Source of the DNA: Hanstruepera flava
GTDB lineage: Bacteria > Bacteroidota > Bacteroidia > Flavobacteriales > Flavobacteriaceae
DNA: 64,000 bases
Direction: 5' to 3'
Assembly: GCF_023634025.1 (NCBI RefSeq)
Contig: NZ_JALJCW010000001.1
Span: 1,521,467 to 1,585,466 of the forward strand
Positions 35,399 to 43,794 of this stretch are shown one piece after another. Each line of letters begins with the position of its first letter. The stretch's first letter is position 1. The translations under genes and the position numbers were made by a program. Below the pieces are notes generated by a model. That model was not told the origin of the DNA. It worked only from the letters and a program-made list of their open reading frames with translations, and searched no databases.

Positions 35399-35829
35399 TA
35401 ATTAGCTATAACGGTTTTCATTTCTCCAGAGGCAATTTCTTTATCATCAGAATCAAAAACCTGAATTGAAACCATTGTTACACCATTAAATTCGTGTAGG
35501 ATGTTAGCTTTAGTTGTTATAGTGTCGTTTAAAAAAGGGAGGTTGAAAATTTCAACTTTTTTAATCGATCCAATGTAACCTGTTGGGGGAACTTCTCCTT
35601 TTACAAAAAAATCATAGCCTGTATGTAACGCTACTGTTTGCGCCATATTTTCTATTAAGCCAGGTTCAAGCAAATAATCATTTTCTACAAACAGATTGTT
35701 TTCTAATATTTTAAAGGAAGACACCACGGAATTGCCAGAAAAATCCAATAATGAATCGACCATTACAAACGGCGATTTTTGTGGGATTAAATTAGAAATA
35801 TCGTTTATAGGAAACACTTGTGATGCCAT
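35398..35829 (-). CDS. Second Glu-only hotdog dehydratase-like subunit
   Basis: This 143-residue paralogue of the next gene starts with LIPQKSPFVMVDSLL. It keeps EPGLIENMAQ (Glu about 60), while the position 14 residues before it is not His. The duplicate may pair with the His-only subunit at 22754, or serve as a partner specific to the resorcinol branch, since it directly follows DarB (one base apart). Confidence 0.75.
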   Translation of the reverse strand: MASQVFPINDISNLIPQKSPFVMVDSLLDFSGNSVVSSFKILENNLFVENDYLLEPGLIENMAQTVALHTGYDFFVKGEVPPTGYIGSIKKVEIFNLPFLNDTITTKANILHEFNGVTMVSIQVFDSDDKEIASGEMKTVIAN

Positions 35830-35830
35830 T

Positions 35831-36964
35831 TTAACAAACAGTTAAAAGTGCATAGGCATATGCAAAACGAGCACTTTCTGGAACAGATAACAATATTTTA
35901 TCGCCTTTTTTCAACTTACCTGAATCAACAAGTTCGTCTAACATGATATAAATTGAAGCGGCTCCAACATTACCAACTTTACTTAAGTTCATAAACCAAT
36001 TTTCCCAAGGAATTTCGGTTCCTTGGTCTACCATTTCTTGATAGAGCTTTTCTTTAAAGAAATTTGAAGAAATATGAGGTAGGTAATAATCAATATCTGT
36101 ACTCTTAAGATGGTGTTTGTTTAAGGCTTGTTTTAAACTATCCACACCTTTTTTAAGGATGTTTTCGCCCAAAAGTTTTACATCTTGTTTCATGGCGAAT
36201 AGTGATTTTTTACTCCATTGATCAGATGGATATTCGCTCCAAGGTTTTAAAAAACCATTTTCCAACTTATCAGCACCAGCATACATACAAGCTTCTAATT
36301 CGTGTGCGTAAGAGTAGCCTTCCATCCATTCAATTTTAAGAGGCTGCTTGCCTTTTGGCTCACTTTCCAATAGAAAAGCCCCAGCACCATCAGAAAGCAT
36401 CCAACGCAGAAAATCCTTATTAAAAGCCAGGATAGGGTTTTCTTCTAATGTTTCAAGATATTTTAGTTCCTCTTCAAAAGTATCAGATTTCATCCATGAA
36501 GAGGTGCGTTCAGAACCAGTACAAACAGCATTTTTTGTTTGTTCAGACTTGACAGAAAGATATCCAAATTTTAAAGCATTCATTCCAGAACAGCATGCGC
36601 CAGAAGGCGAATTAATTTCTGTGTTTCCATTTTTAAGAAACCCATGAACCATTGCTGCATGCGATGGTAATATTTGGTCTGGACTAGATGTTCCGCAGGA
36701 CAATAGTTCTATTTCTGAAGGCTCTAAAGTACCTTCGCATAAATTTGCAATTGCTTCTTTTGTAAGTTGCGCATTGTTGTGAGTTATATTTCCATCATCA
36801 TCAATAGCATAGTACCGTGTTTTTATTTGATTGTTACGCAAAACAATACGACGCCCTTTTGAAGATTTCCCATTAATTACACCTAACTTTTCTTCCATCT
36901 CATCATTACTAATGGGACGATTAGGTAAAAATTTTGATATTTTAGTAATATAAACTTCCTTCAT
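35831..36964 (-). CDS. darB: DarB, KAS III-like dialkylresorcinol-forming ketosynthase
   Basis: This 377-residue condensing enzyme of the KAS III class has the nucleophile in PSGACCSGMNAL (Cys 124 or 125), the His in YYLPHISSNF, and the Asn in FMNLSKVGNVGAAS. DarB joins a beta-ketoacyl and an enoyl chain to start ring formation of 2,5-dialkylresorcinols, half of the flexirubin molecule. It is directly followed by two hotdog genes and preceded by darA. The name rests on family resemblance and context. Confidence 0.88.
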   Translation of the reverse strand: MKEVYITKISKFLPNRPISNDEMEEKLGVINGKSSKGRRIVLRNNQIKTRYYAIDDDGNITHNNAQLTKEAIANLCEGTLEPSEIELLSCGTSSPDQILPSHAAMVHGFLKNGNTEINSPSGACCSGMNALKFGYLSVKSEQTKNAVCTGSERTSSWMKSDTFEEELKYLETLEENPILAFNKDFLRWMLSDGAGAFLLESEPKGKQPLKIEWMEGYSYAHELEACMYAGADKLENGFLKPWSEYPSDQWSKKSLFAMKQDVKLLGENILKKGVDSLKQALNKHHLKSTDIDYYLPHISSNFFKEKLYQEMVDQGTEIPWENWFMNLSKVGNVGAASIYIMLDELVDSGKLKKGDKILLSVPESARFAYAYALLTVC

Positions 36965-36974
36965 TTTAAAATGC

Positions 36975-37898
36975 CTACTCTTTTAATGCAACAGATGCGT
37001 AATATACTTTATCTTTTTGTATTTGACGATACAAAGGTAAATAAGTCAACAAAAATAAGATAAAAACTATAGGAGCAATAAGCCAAATGGCAAATAATAG
37101 GTAATATTTAAACATTTTAACTAAAAAAGCCCTTTTTGATGAGTTTTCCTCACTTTTAGTGGTGATTAAATGGGCCCATTTTGAGAAAATGACATTAGCT
37201 CTTTTGTCAACAGTAATTAAAAAAGGCTTTATTTTAACAGCGCCTTCTTTTAAAAGCTCATTTTGAAGTGTTTGGTAGTCATTACTGTGCAAATGTTTAG
37301 CAATAATATTCCCGAATTTAGTAGAATCATTAATGTCTTTTTGAGATACTCCTGGTTTTGGAAAAATGCCTAAAAAGCGTTTCTTTTTTCCGGAGAACAT
37401 CCACTGTGCTATGGTTATCACACTTATATGGTTTATGTGTCTGTCTACCAAAGCAATATTGCCAACTAAATTGGCTCCTAACTCTTTAAGTTGGCGTTTC
37501 ATTTTTTCTTGGGCCATTATCCACATATTTCTACAGCCAATAACAGTTATTACAGAAGTGTTATTAAGTAGTTGTTTGGCTTCTGGAGTTTTTAGAAAAG
37601 ATGTTGTGGGTAACGATGGTGTTAAGTACCATATGGTGTATCCGAAAATAATTAAATCGTATTTTTTATTTAATATGTTTTCTGGAATGGGCTTAATTTT
37701 TTGAGCTTCCTGTTTAAACGTTTTTGGAAAGGCACCGTAAAATTCAGCTTTAGGCCAAGGAAATGGAAAGGGGTTTTCCATTTCAATTTCTAAATGGGTT
37801 ATATTAACTTCTTTAGCGTTTAAAGGAGAGGTTATATTGTTTAAGATCTCAGTTAATTGCCCGGATTGCGAGTAATGAATAATTAAAACTTCTTTCAT
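36975..37898 (-). CDS. darA: DarA-like dialkylresorcinol condensing enzyme
   Basis: This 307-residue protein has a flavodoxin-like N-terminal domain (EVLIIHYSQSGQLTEIL, IIFGYTIWYLTPSLP, VITVIGCRNMW) and a C-terminal membrane helix region (FKYYLLFAIWLIAPIVFILFLL). It matches the protein that accompanies DarB in Bacteroidetes, annotated as DarA, which helps cyclise and aromatise the resorcinol ring. It lies 10 bases before darB. The fold assignment is mine; the name follows the darAB gene pair. Confidence 0.75.
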   Translation of the reverse strand: MKEVLIIHYSQSGQLTEILNNITSPLNAKEVNITHLEIEMENPFPFPWPKAEFYGAFPKTFKQEAQKIKPIPENILNKKYDLIIFGYTIWYLTPSLPTTSFLKTPEAKQLLNNTSVITVIGCRNMWIMAQEKMKRQLKELGANLVGNIALVDRHINHISVITIAQWMFSGKKKRFLGIFPKPGVSQKDINDSTKFGNIIAKHLHSNDYQTLQNELLKEGAVKIKPFLITVDKRANVIFSKWAHLITTKSEENSSKRAFLVKMFKYYLLFAIWLIAPIVFILFLLTYLPLYRQIQKDKVYYASVALKE

Positions 37899-37909
37899 CT
37901 TCTAAAAAC

Positions 37910-38791
37910 TTATTTTAAGTCGTCCCAAAAATCAAAATAATTAAACCACTGTAAAGGATATTTTTCTAACATCCATGTAACACTTTCAGTATATTCTTTT
38001 AATAAGGCTTGTGCGTCCCTATGTTTAGCTTCCGATTTTCTGGCGTATAATTGGTAGTGCCTATTGTTTTCTTTCATAGCGTAGACAAACATAACAGGTG
38101 CTTTAAGTCTAGAGGCCAACATAAAAGGGCCAGCAGGAAATTTAGCAGTCTTTCCTAATAATTCTTCTGTTAAATATTTAGATCCTTTAACATAGCGATC
38201 TCCTGTAATGCAAACAATTTCGTTTCGTGCTAACGCTGCATTTATTTCAAAAATATGAGATAAGTCTTCTTTTATTATTATGAGGTTAACTCTAGATTTT
38301 TCCTTTACACTATCTAAATATTCTTTTATAGCTGTATGTTCCACATCTGTTGTAAGTATGCTAACAGATGTGTTTACTTCTAAATTGCTCAAGAAATATT
38401 CAGACACTTCAAAGTTTCCAACATGAGCACTTATTAAAATGCCGCCTTTATTTTCTTTAAGGGCTTCATTTATTAAATTGGAAACATAAGAAACATAAGT
38501 GAATTTATGACTTAAACCAGAATTGATGGCAATTTTATCTAGTATGGTTTGTCCGAAAATATAATAACTTCTGTAAATACTTACAAGGCTTTTGAATTTG
38601 GAATATTGTAAGCGATGCCGGAAATAATAGTAGATTGATTTAGAACTATTTTTAGAAAAAAAACAGAAATAAGCGGCAACAAAATACAGGATAAAATATA
38701 CGGCTCTTAAACCTAAATGCTTCATGGAAAATACAAAAATCTTGTATCCTAGAACAGTTCCTCTAGATTTTCCTTGCCATTCAGCAGCCAT
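37910..38791 (-). CDS. LpxL/HtrB-like membrane acyltransferase
   Basis: This 293-residue acyltransferase of the lipid A biosynthesis (LPLAT) type has an N-terminal membrane segment, the motif HVGNFE (HxxxxE), and GDRYVKGS...GKTAKFPAGPFMLASRL. It transfers an acyl chain, here perhaps the aryl polyene onto the dialkylresorcinol or another lipid acceptor. It lies between an ACP gene and darA, which makes ACP-bound polyene a natural donor. Confidence 0.82.
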   Translation of the reverse strand: MAAEWQGKSRGTVLGYKIFVFSMKHLGLRAVYFILYFVAAYFCFFSKNSSKSIYYYFRHRLQYSKFKSLVSIYRSYYIFGQTILDKIAINSGLSHKFTYVSYVSNLINEALKENKGGILISAHVGNFEVSEYFLSNLEVNTSVSILTTDVEHTAIKEYLDSVKEKSRVNLIIIKEDLSHIFEINAALARNEIVCITGDRYVKGSKYLTEELLGKTAKFPAGPFMLASRLKAPVMFVYAMKENNRHYQLYARKSEAKHRDAQALLKEYTESVTWMLEKYPLQWFNYFDFWDDLK

Positions 38792-38809
38792 ACATATTTA
38801 GTGCTCTTT

Positions 38810-39052
38810 TTAGCTTAATTTATTTTCGATAAGGTTGTAAAAATCTTGAAGTGTATTTACATTAACAAAGTCCTCGCCAACCAATTTTACTCCGAAATTT
38901 GATTCTACAGCAACAACTAAATCAACAAAGTCTAAACTGTCAAGTTCAAGGGCTTCTTTCAAATTTGCTTCGGGAGCAATATTCTCTTCTTCAACTTCAA
39001 ACTCATCAATAAGAAAGTCGTTTATTTTTTCAATAATAACCTCTTTATCCAT
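38810..39052 (-). CDS. Acyl carrier protein 2 of the pigment cluster
   Basis: This 80-residue ACP has the attachment site in ALELDSLDFVDLVVAVE. I start at the ATG at 39052, which leaves an 8-base overlap with the preceding ketosynthase; an ATG two codons earlier is equally open. It serves the ketosynthase and FabG encoded just upstream and perhaps the acyltransferase downstream. Confidence 0.92.
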   Translation of the reverse strand: MDKEVIIEKINDFLIDEFEVEEENIAPEANLKEALELDSLDFVDLVVAVESNFGVKLVGEDFVNVNTLQDFYNLIENKLS

Positions 39053-40277
39053 TACCATCAGATTGTTTTTTGATTATTAACGCCGAATTTGTTCCGCCAA
39101 ATCCAAACGAATTGGACAAAAATACATCAATTTTTTTATCTATTGTTTTACTAACTAAATTTAATTTCGATGAATCTTCATCTGGATTCTCTAAATTAAT
39201 GTTAGGCGCAATAAAATCATGCTGCATCATGAGCATAGAGTAGATTACCTCGCTAGCACCAGCCATCCAACACTCATGACCTGTCATAGATTTTGTTGAG
39301 CTCACATAAGGGCCGTTTTTTCCAAATACTTCAAAAATTGCTTTTGCCTCATTAGCATCTCCAACTGGAGTTGATGTGGCATGGGCATTGACATATTGAA
39401 CGTCTGAAGGGCTTATTTGCGCTTGTTTGAGTGCCATTTTCATAGCTCTTGTAGGACCATCTACATTTGGTGTTGAAATATGCTCACCATTTGATGAAAA
39501 CCCATAACCAACAATCTCGCCTAAAATAGGTGCACCTCTCTTTATGGCACTTTCATAAGATTCTAAAACTAAACTGGCCGCTCCACCACTAGGCACTAAA
39601 CCATCTCTATTCATATCAAAAGGCCTGGAAGCTTCTTTCGGGTTTTCAGTGTGTGTTGAAAATACACCTAGACCATCAAAACTGCCCATTGATACGGGAT
39701 TGATTTCTTGAGCTCCTCCGCAAATAATGCAATCTTGTAAGCCACTTTTTATAAGGTAATACCCCATACCAATAGCATGAGAACCGCTAGCACAGGCAGC
39801 ACTTATAGTAAAATTTACACCTTTAAGTCTAAAAATGGTGGATAAATTCATGGTAACCGATGAATTCATACTTTTAAAAACACCACCTGAACCTACAAGT
39901 GTTGTATCTTTTTTGGCTTTAATAATATCAACTGAATCAACAACAGATTGTGCGGTACTATCATTGCCATAGAGAATACCCACCTCATTAGCATCTAGAA
40001 ATTCTTGTGAAATTTTAGCATTTTCTAATGCTTCAATTGTAGCAACATAAGCGTACTCACCCTCTTGTCCTAAACTTATTCTTTCTCTTCTAGAAAGCAT
40101 TGATTTTAAATTAAGTGGCTCTACCATACCGGTTAATGGTGAACGATACCCAAAATCTATACGTTCTTTGTCTATAACAATACCAGATTTACCTTGATAT
40201 AATGATTCCTTTACTTCGGCGAGGTTCTTACCTATGCACGAGTAAATTCCCATTCCTGTAATAACAACCCTATTCAT
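39045..40277 (-). CDS. Beta-ketoacyl-ACP synthase (FabF-like), intact, third copy
   Basis: This condensing enzyme starts MNRVVITGMGIYSC, the usual FabF opening, so I prefer the ATG at 40277 over the one at 40301 that would overlap FabG. Active Cys lies in SAACASGSHAIG, His in NAHATSTPVGD, second His in TGHECWMAGASE, with a C-terminal GFGGTN loop. It is grouped with FabG and ACP 2, a core elongation unit. Confidence 0.9.
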   Translation of the reverse strand: MNRVVITGMGIYSCIGKNLAEVKESLYQGKSGIVIDKERIDFGYRSPLTGMVEPLNLKSMLSRRERISLGQEGEYAYVATIEALENAKISQEFLDANEVGILYGNDSTAQSVVDSVDIIKAKKDTTLVGSGGVFKSMNSSVTMNLSTIFRLKGVNFTISAACASGSHAIGMGYYLIKSGLQDCIICGGAQEINPVSMGSFDGLGVFSTHTENPKEASRPFDMNRDGLVPSGGAASLVLESYESAIKRGAPILGEIVGYGFSSNGEHISTPNVDGPTRAMKMALKQAQISPSDVQYVNAHATSTPVGDANEAKAIFEVFGKNGPYVSSTKSMTGHECWMAGASEVIYSMLMMQHDFIAPNINLENPDEDSSKLNLVSKTIDKKIDVFLSNSFGFGGTNSALIIKKQSDGNG

Positions 40278-40281
40278 TGAG

Positions 40282-41013
40282 TTAAGAGTAGATTCCTCCA
40301 TTAATATTAATAACCTCTCCAGTAATATAAGAAGCTTTTTTTGAAACTAAAAACGAAACGGCATGAGCAACCTCTTCAGGCTCTCCAAACCTATTAATTG
40401 GGATTAGGTTTTTAAGTTCAGCTTCATCTAATTCAGCTGTCATATCCGATTTTATAAAACCAGGAGCAACAGCGTTTACAGTTATTTTTCGTTTGGCAAC
40501 TTCTTGCGCAAGTGCTTTTGTGGCTGCAACCAATGCGCCTTTTGCAGCTGAATAATTGGTTTGTCCTGCTGTTCCCTTAACGCCCGAAACAGAAGCAATA
40601 TTAACTATCCTTCCGTAGCGGTTACGTAACATTTTTTGAATGAGATTATTGGTAACGTTGTAGAATCCGTTTAACGAAGTATTTATGACATCTTGCCAAT
40701 CTTGTTGTGGCATCCACATAAACAAACCATCTTTAGTAATTCCGGCATTATTAATTATCGCTTCAACTACAGCATCTTTGTTGTTTTCTTGCCAGGTGTT
40801 TAAGGCCGAATTTACCTCGTCAGAATTTGAAACGTTGAATTTAATAATTTCAGCAGAATTACCATGGGCTTCAACATTTTTAAGAGTGTCTAAAGCGGCC
40901 TGCTCGTTTGAATTATAATTAATTAAAATATGATAATCTGTATCTTTTGCTAACTGTTCGCATATTGCCTTGCCAATTCCTCTAGATCCACCAGTTACTA
41001 GTGCGCATTTCAT
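40282..41013 (-). CDS. 3-oxoacyl-ACP reductase (FabG-like)
   Basis: This 243-residue short-chain dehydrogenase has the cofactor motif TGGSRGIGKAI, NNAG, catalytic Ser in NIASVSG, and YSAAK (YxxxK). It reduces 3-oxoacyl-ACP to 3-hydroxyacyl-ACP for the polyene. Length and sequence are close to standard FabG. It stands 26 bases after the WG-repeat gene and 4 bases before the ketosynthase. Confidence 0.92.
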   Translation of the reverse strand: MKCALVTGGSRGIGKAICEQLAKDTDYHILINYNSNEQAALDTLKNVEAHGNSAEIIKFNVSNSDEVNSALNTWQENNKDAVVEAIINNAGITKDGLFMWMPQQDWQDVINTSLNGFYNVTNNLIQKMLRNRYGRIVNIASVSGVKGTAGQTNYSAAKGALVAATKALAQEVAKRKITVNAVAPGFIKSDMTAELDEAELKNLIPINRFGEPEEVAHAVSFLVSKKASYITGEVININGGIYS

Positions 41014-41039
41014 GTAAAAAAGTAATTTTTGATTACGGG

Positions 41040-42167
41040 TTATTTAAAAAGTTCTAAATTTTCAAAAGTCATATTATTGAGAACTTCACCTTTTGTATTG
41101 ATATAAACCCAAGACTTCTTGTCTTTTACACGAGCTAAACCATTATAAAACCCTTTTTGATTATTTTTTTGAAAGATTGAAAACCCACCAGCTGTAATAT
41201 CGTATTTGTCTTCAATAACCATTTCGCCCTTATCGTTTATAAAACCCCAAAGTTTAGAGACTTTAACTGGTGCTAAACCATCTTCACTAAATATTTCTGC
41301 GTCACGATATTGAAATGGAATAACAACTTCTCCAGAAGCATTTATATAGCCCCATTCTTTACCTTTTAAAACGGGAGCTAAACCGTTAATAAAAGCCCTT
41401 GCTTTATCGTACTGCGGTTCAACAATCCAATTGCCTTTGTTATCTATAAAACCTATTTTATCATTCTTTTTTGCATAAGTATTGGTGCCGTTTACAGAAA
41501 AATCCCAGATTTTTTCAGCTCCAGGTATTTCTTTAAACTCACCATTTATAATTAAGCCATAAGACTCACCTTTATTGGCAACAACATTACCATTATAATA
41601 GTTGCTTACACCGTCATATTCTGTTTTAACAAAATAATTTCCTGAAGCATCTATTAATCCCCATTTTTCTCCTTCAAGTACTTTGGCATATCCATTTTCA
41701 AAATTGAAAACTTTTTTAAATTTAGGCTCTACAACTACTTTGCCGTTAGTGTCTATAAACCCTACACCATCATCTTTTCTATAAATAGCGTAGCCGTTTT
41801 CAAAGTCATAAAGTTTATCTGATGATATGTTGGTAAGAATAGGTTCTCCGTTAGTGTTAATATAGCCCCAGTTTTTATTGTTATGTACAAGTGCTATTCC
41901 AGAATTAAATTCTTTTGTTTTATCAAATTGAGGTTCAATTACCCACTCACCTTTACGGTTGATATAGCCCCATTTTTTATTATCGTTCATGGCTTCAGCC
42001 AAATCACCCGAAAAGTTTTTAGCGACTTTAAATTGTGGTTCGATTTCCCATTTTCCAGTTGAGTTGATGTAACCAAACTTTCCATCTGCATTAGCAAGAG
42101 CTAATTCTTGGGCAAAGCTAGTTATTACCGTAACTAAACATATTAGTAACAGACATTTTGTTTTCAT
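41040..42167 (-). CDS. Secreted WG-repeat protein
   Basis: Signal peptide MKTKCLLLICLVTVITSFAQ is followed by about nine or ten WG beta-repeats (for example KWGYINRKGEWVIEPQFDKT), each about 35 residues. Such repeats make secreted beta-rich binding proteins; no enzymatic motif is present. I use the ATG at 42167 for the signal peptide. Its place between the lyase and fabG in a biosynthetic operon is unexpected. Confidence 0.82.
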   Translation of the reverse strand: MKTKCLLLICLVTVITSFAQELALANADGKFGYINSTGKWEIEPQFKVAKNFSGDLAEAMNDNKKWGYINRKGEWVIEPQFDKTKEFNSGIALVHNNKNWGYINTNGEPILTNISSDKLYDFENGYAIYRKDDGVGFIDTNGKVVVEPKFKKVFNFENGYAKVLEGEKWGLIDASGNYFVKTEYDGVSNYYNGNVVANKGESYGLIINGEFKEIPGAEKIWDFSVNGTNTYAKKNDKIGFIDNKGNWIVEPQYDKARAFINGLAPVLKGKEWGYINASGEVVIPFQYRDAEIFSEDGLAPVKVSKLWGFINDKGEMVIEDKYDITAGGFSIFQKNNQKGFYNGLARVKDKKSWVYINTKGEVLNNMTFENLELFK

Positions 42168-42179
42168 GATTAATAGCAT

Positions 42180-43700
42180 TTAATGGTTAATTATGTAGTC
42201 TTTAACCTTATTGACATAAGGATACATAACTACATCTTCAGTAAATATAGGAACTATATTTCTAATTTCATTATACATCTTTTTAGTTTTTGAAGATACT
42301 TGATCTTGAACTTCAAGATGTTCAATGGCTTGTACTATTGTTATGAGCTCTATCGCTAGTACTTCAAAAGCGTTTTCAATTACTTTTTTGGTAATTAAGG
42401 CGGCATTGGTTCCCATACTTACAATGTCTTGATTGTCGTTGTTATTTGGGATACTGTGTATGTACATTGGGTTAGACAGCATTTGATTTTCTGCTGTTGT
42501 AGAAGTAGCCGTAAACTGTACACCTTGCATTCCAAAATTCAAACCTAATTTACCTAAATTAACGAAAGGAGGTAACATGTCATTCAAACGCGCATTGAGT
42601 AAGTAGTTAAGTTGTCTTTCAGAAAGCATACTTAATTTTGTAACTATAGTCTTTAATTTATCCATTTCAAGTGAAACATAATCGCCATGGAAATTTCCAC
42701 CATGATAGACATGCTTTTTATCCACATCTACTATAGGATTATCGTTAGCTGAATTTACTTCTTCAATTAAAATTCTTTCAATATTATTTAAAGTATCTAA
42801 TACTGGACCTAGAATTTGAGGCACACATCGTAATGAATAATATTCTTGAACTTTATCTTCAAACACTGAAACATTATCGTTGTTAGAATATAAATGATGC
42901 TCACGTTTCCTGGTTAATGAGCTGTCTTTTAAATGTTCTCTCATACTTTCTGCAATAGCACGCTGACCTAAATGTTTTTTGGATTGATTTAACTCATAAG
43001 ATAAATGGTCATCATAAGCTTTTACGATTTCATTAATAGAAGCCGAACTAGCTGTCATCCAATTTAACAAACGTCTTGAATAAATAGCATTTACAATACC
43101 AATACCTGTCATTACAGATGTACCGTTCATCAACGCTAAACCTTCACGTAACTCAACAGAAATAGGTTTTAAACCTTCTTTTTCAAATACGGTTTTAGTT
43201 TCTAGCCTTTCTCCCTTGTAAAATACCTCACCCTCGCCAATTAAAACCAAAGCTAAATGCGCTAATTGTACCAAATCACCACTAGCACCAACACCACCAT
43301 GTTCATAAATAAGCGGAGTAATATCTCTATTAATAAGTTCAGCCATTAATTTAATAACTGAAGAATGCACTCCTGAATGACCTAATGACAAGGTGTTTAA
43401 TCGCGCAAGCATGGCTGCTTTAACGTAAATAGGGTCAATTGGATTGCCAGTTCCAGAGGCATGACTTCGTATTAAATTATACTGAAGTTGAATACGTTCT
43501 GAATCCTTAATTTTGTATTGTGCCATTGGGCCAAACCCAGTATTGACACCATATATAACTTTGTTTTCAGAAAATTCTTTAAGAAAGTTAAAACTTTTAT
43601 TGACACGCTCAATAATTTCATCCTCAATTTGAATAGATTGGTTTTCAAAAATTACTTTGTAAAAATCCTCTATTCCTAATTTGCCCTTAAATTTTAACAT
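42180..43700 (-). CDS. Aromatic amino acid ammonia-lyase (HAL/TAL family)
   Basis: This lyase builds its MIO cofactor from the ASG triad in GGVGASGDLVQLAHLAL, and carries the catalytic Tyr in VIYGVNTGFG. Family members deaminate His, Tyr or Phe. In flexirubin clusters the enzyme is a tyrosine ammonia-lyase that supplies p-coumarate, the aryl starter. The selectivity pair is Ser-His (NLIRSHASG), which in isolation resembles HAL, so context decides. The ATG at 43700 is used; an upstream ATG at 43739 is also open. It is the first gene of the long operon. Confidence 0.87.
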   Translation of the reverse strand: MLKFKGKLGIEDFYKVIFENQSIQIEDEIIERVNKSFNFLKEFSENKVIYGVNTGFGPMAQYKIKDSERIQLQYNLIRSHASGTGNPIDPIYVKAAMLARLNTLSLGHSGVHSSVIKLMAELINRDITPLIYEHGGVGASGDLVQLAHLALVLIGEGEVFYKGERLETKTVFEKEGLKPISVELREGLALMNGTSVMTGIGIVNAIYSRRLLNWMTASSASINEIVKAYDDHLSYELNQSKKHLGQRAIAESMREHLKDSSLTRKREHHLYSNNDNVSVFEDKVQEYYSLRCVPQILGPVLDTLNNIERILIEEVNSANDNPIVDVDKKHVYHGGNFHGDYVSLEMDKLKTIVTKLSMLSERQLNYLLNARLNDMLPPFVNLGKLGLNFGMQGVQFTATSTTAENQMLSNPMYIHSIPNNNDNQDIVSMGTNAALITKKVIENAFEVLAIELITIVQAIEHLEVQDQVSSKTKKMYNEIRNIVPIFTEDVVMYPYVNKVKDYIINH

Positions 43701-43715
43701 GTATGTTTTTAGTAT

Positions 43716-43723
43716 TATATTTG
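43716..43723 (+). promoter_or_regulatory. Candidate -7 element for the halogenase-like gene
   Basis: TATATTTG matches TAnnTTTG on the plus strand, 71 bases before the ATG at 43795. A TTTTA lies near the expected -33 position, a partial match only. Confidence 0.35.
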
Positions 43724-43756
43724 AACAACTGAAACTCATTCAGTTATTTCCGATTG

Positions 43757-43764
43757 CAAATTTA
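43757..43764 (-). promoter_or_regulatory. Candidate -7 element of the pigment operon
   Basis: The minus strand reads TAAATTTG, an exact TAnnTTTG, 56 bases before the lyase ATG at 43700. No -33 TTG at the usual distance. The divergent promoters share a gap of about 95 bases. Confidence 0.4.
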
Positions 43765-43794
43765 TAATAATAAATCAATTTATACTACTATACT

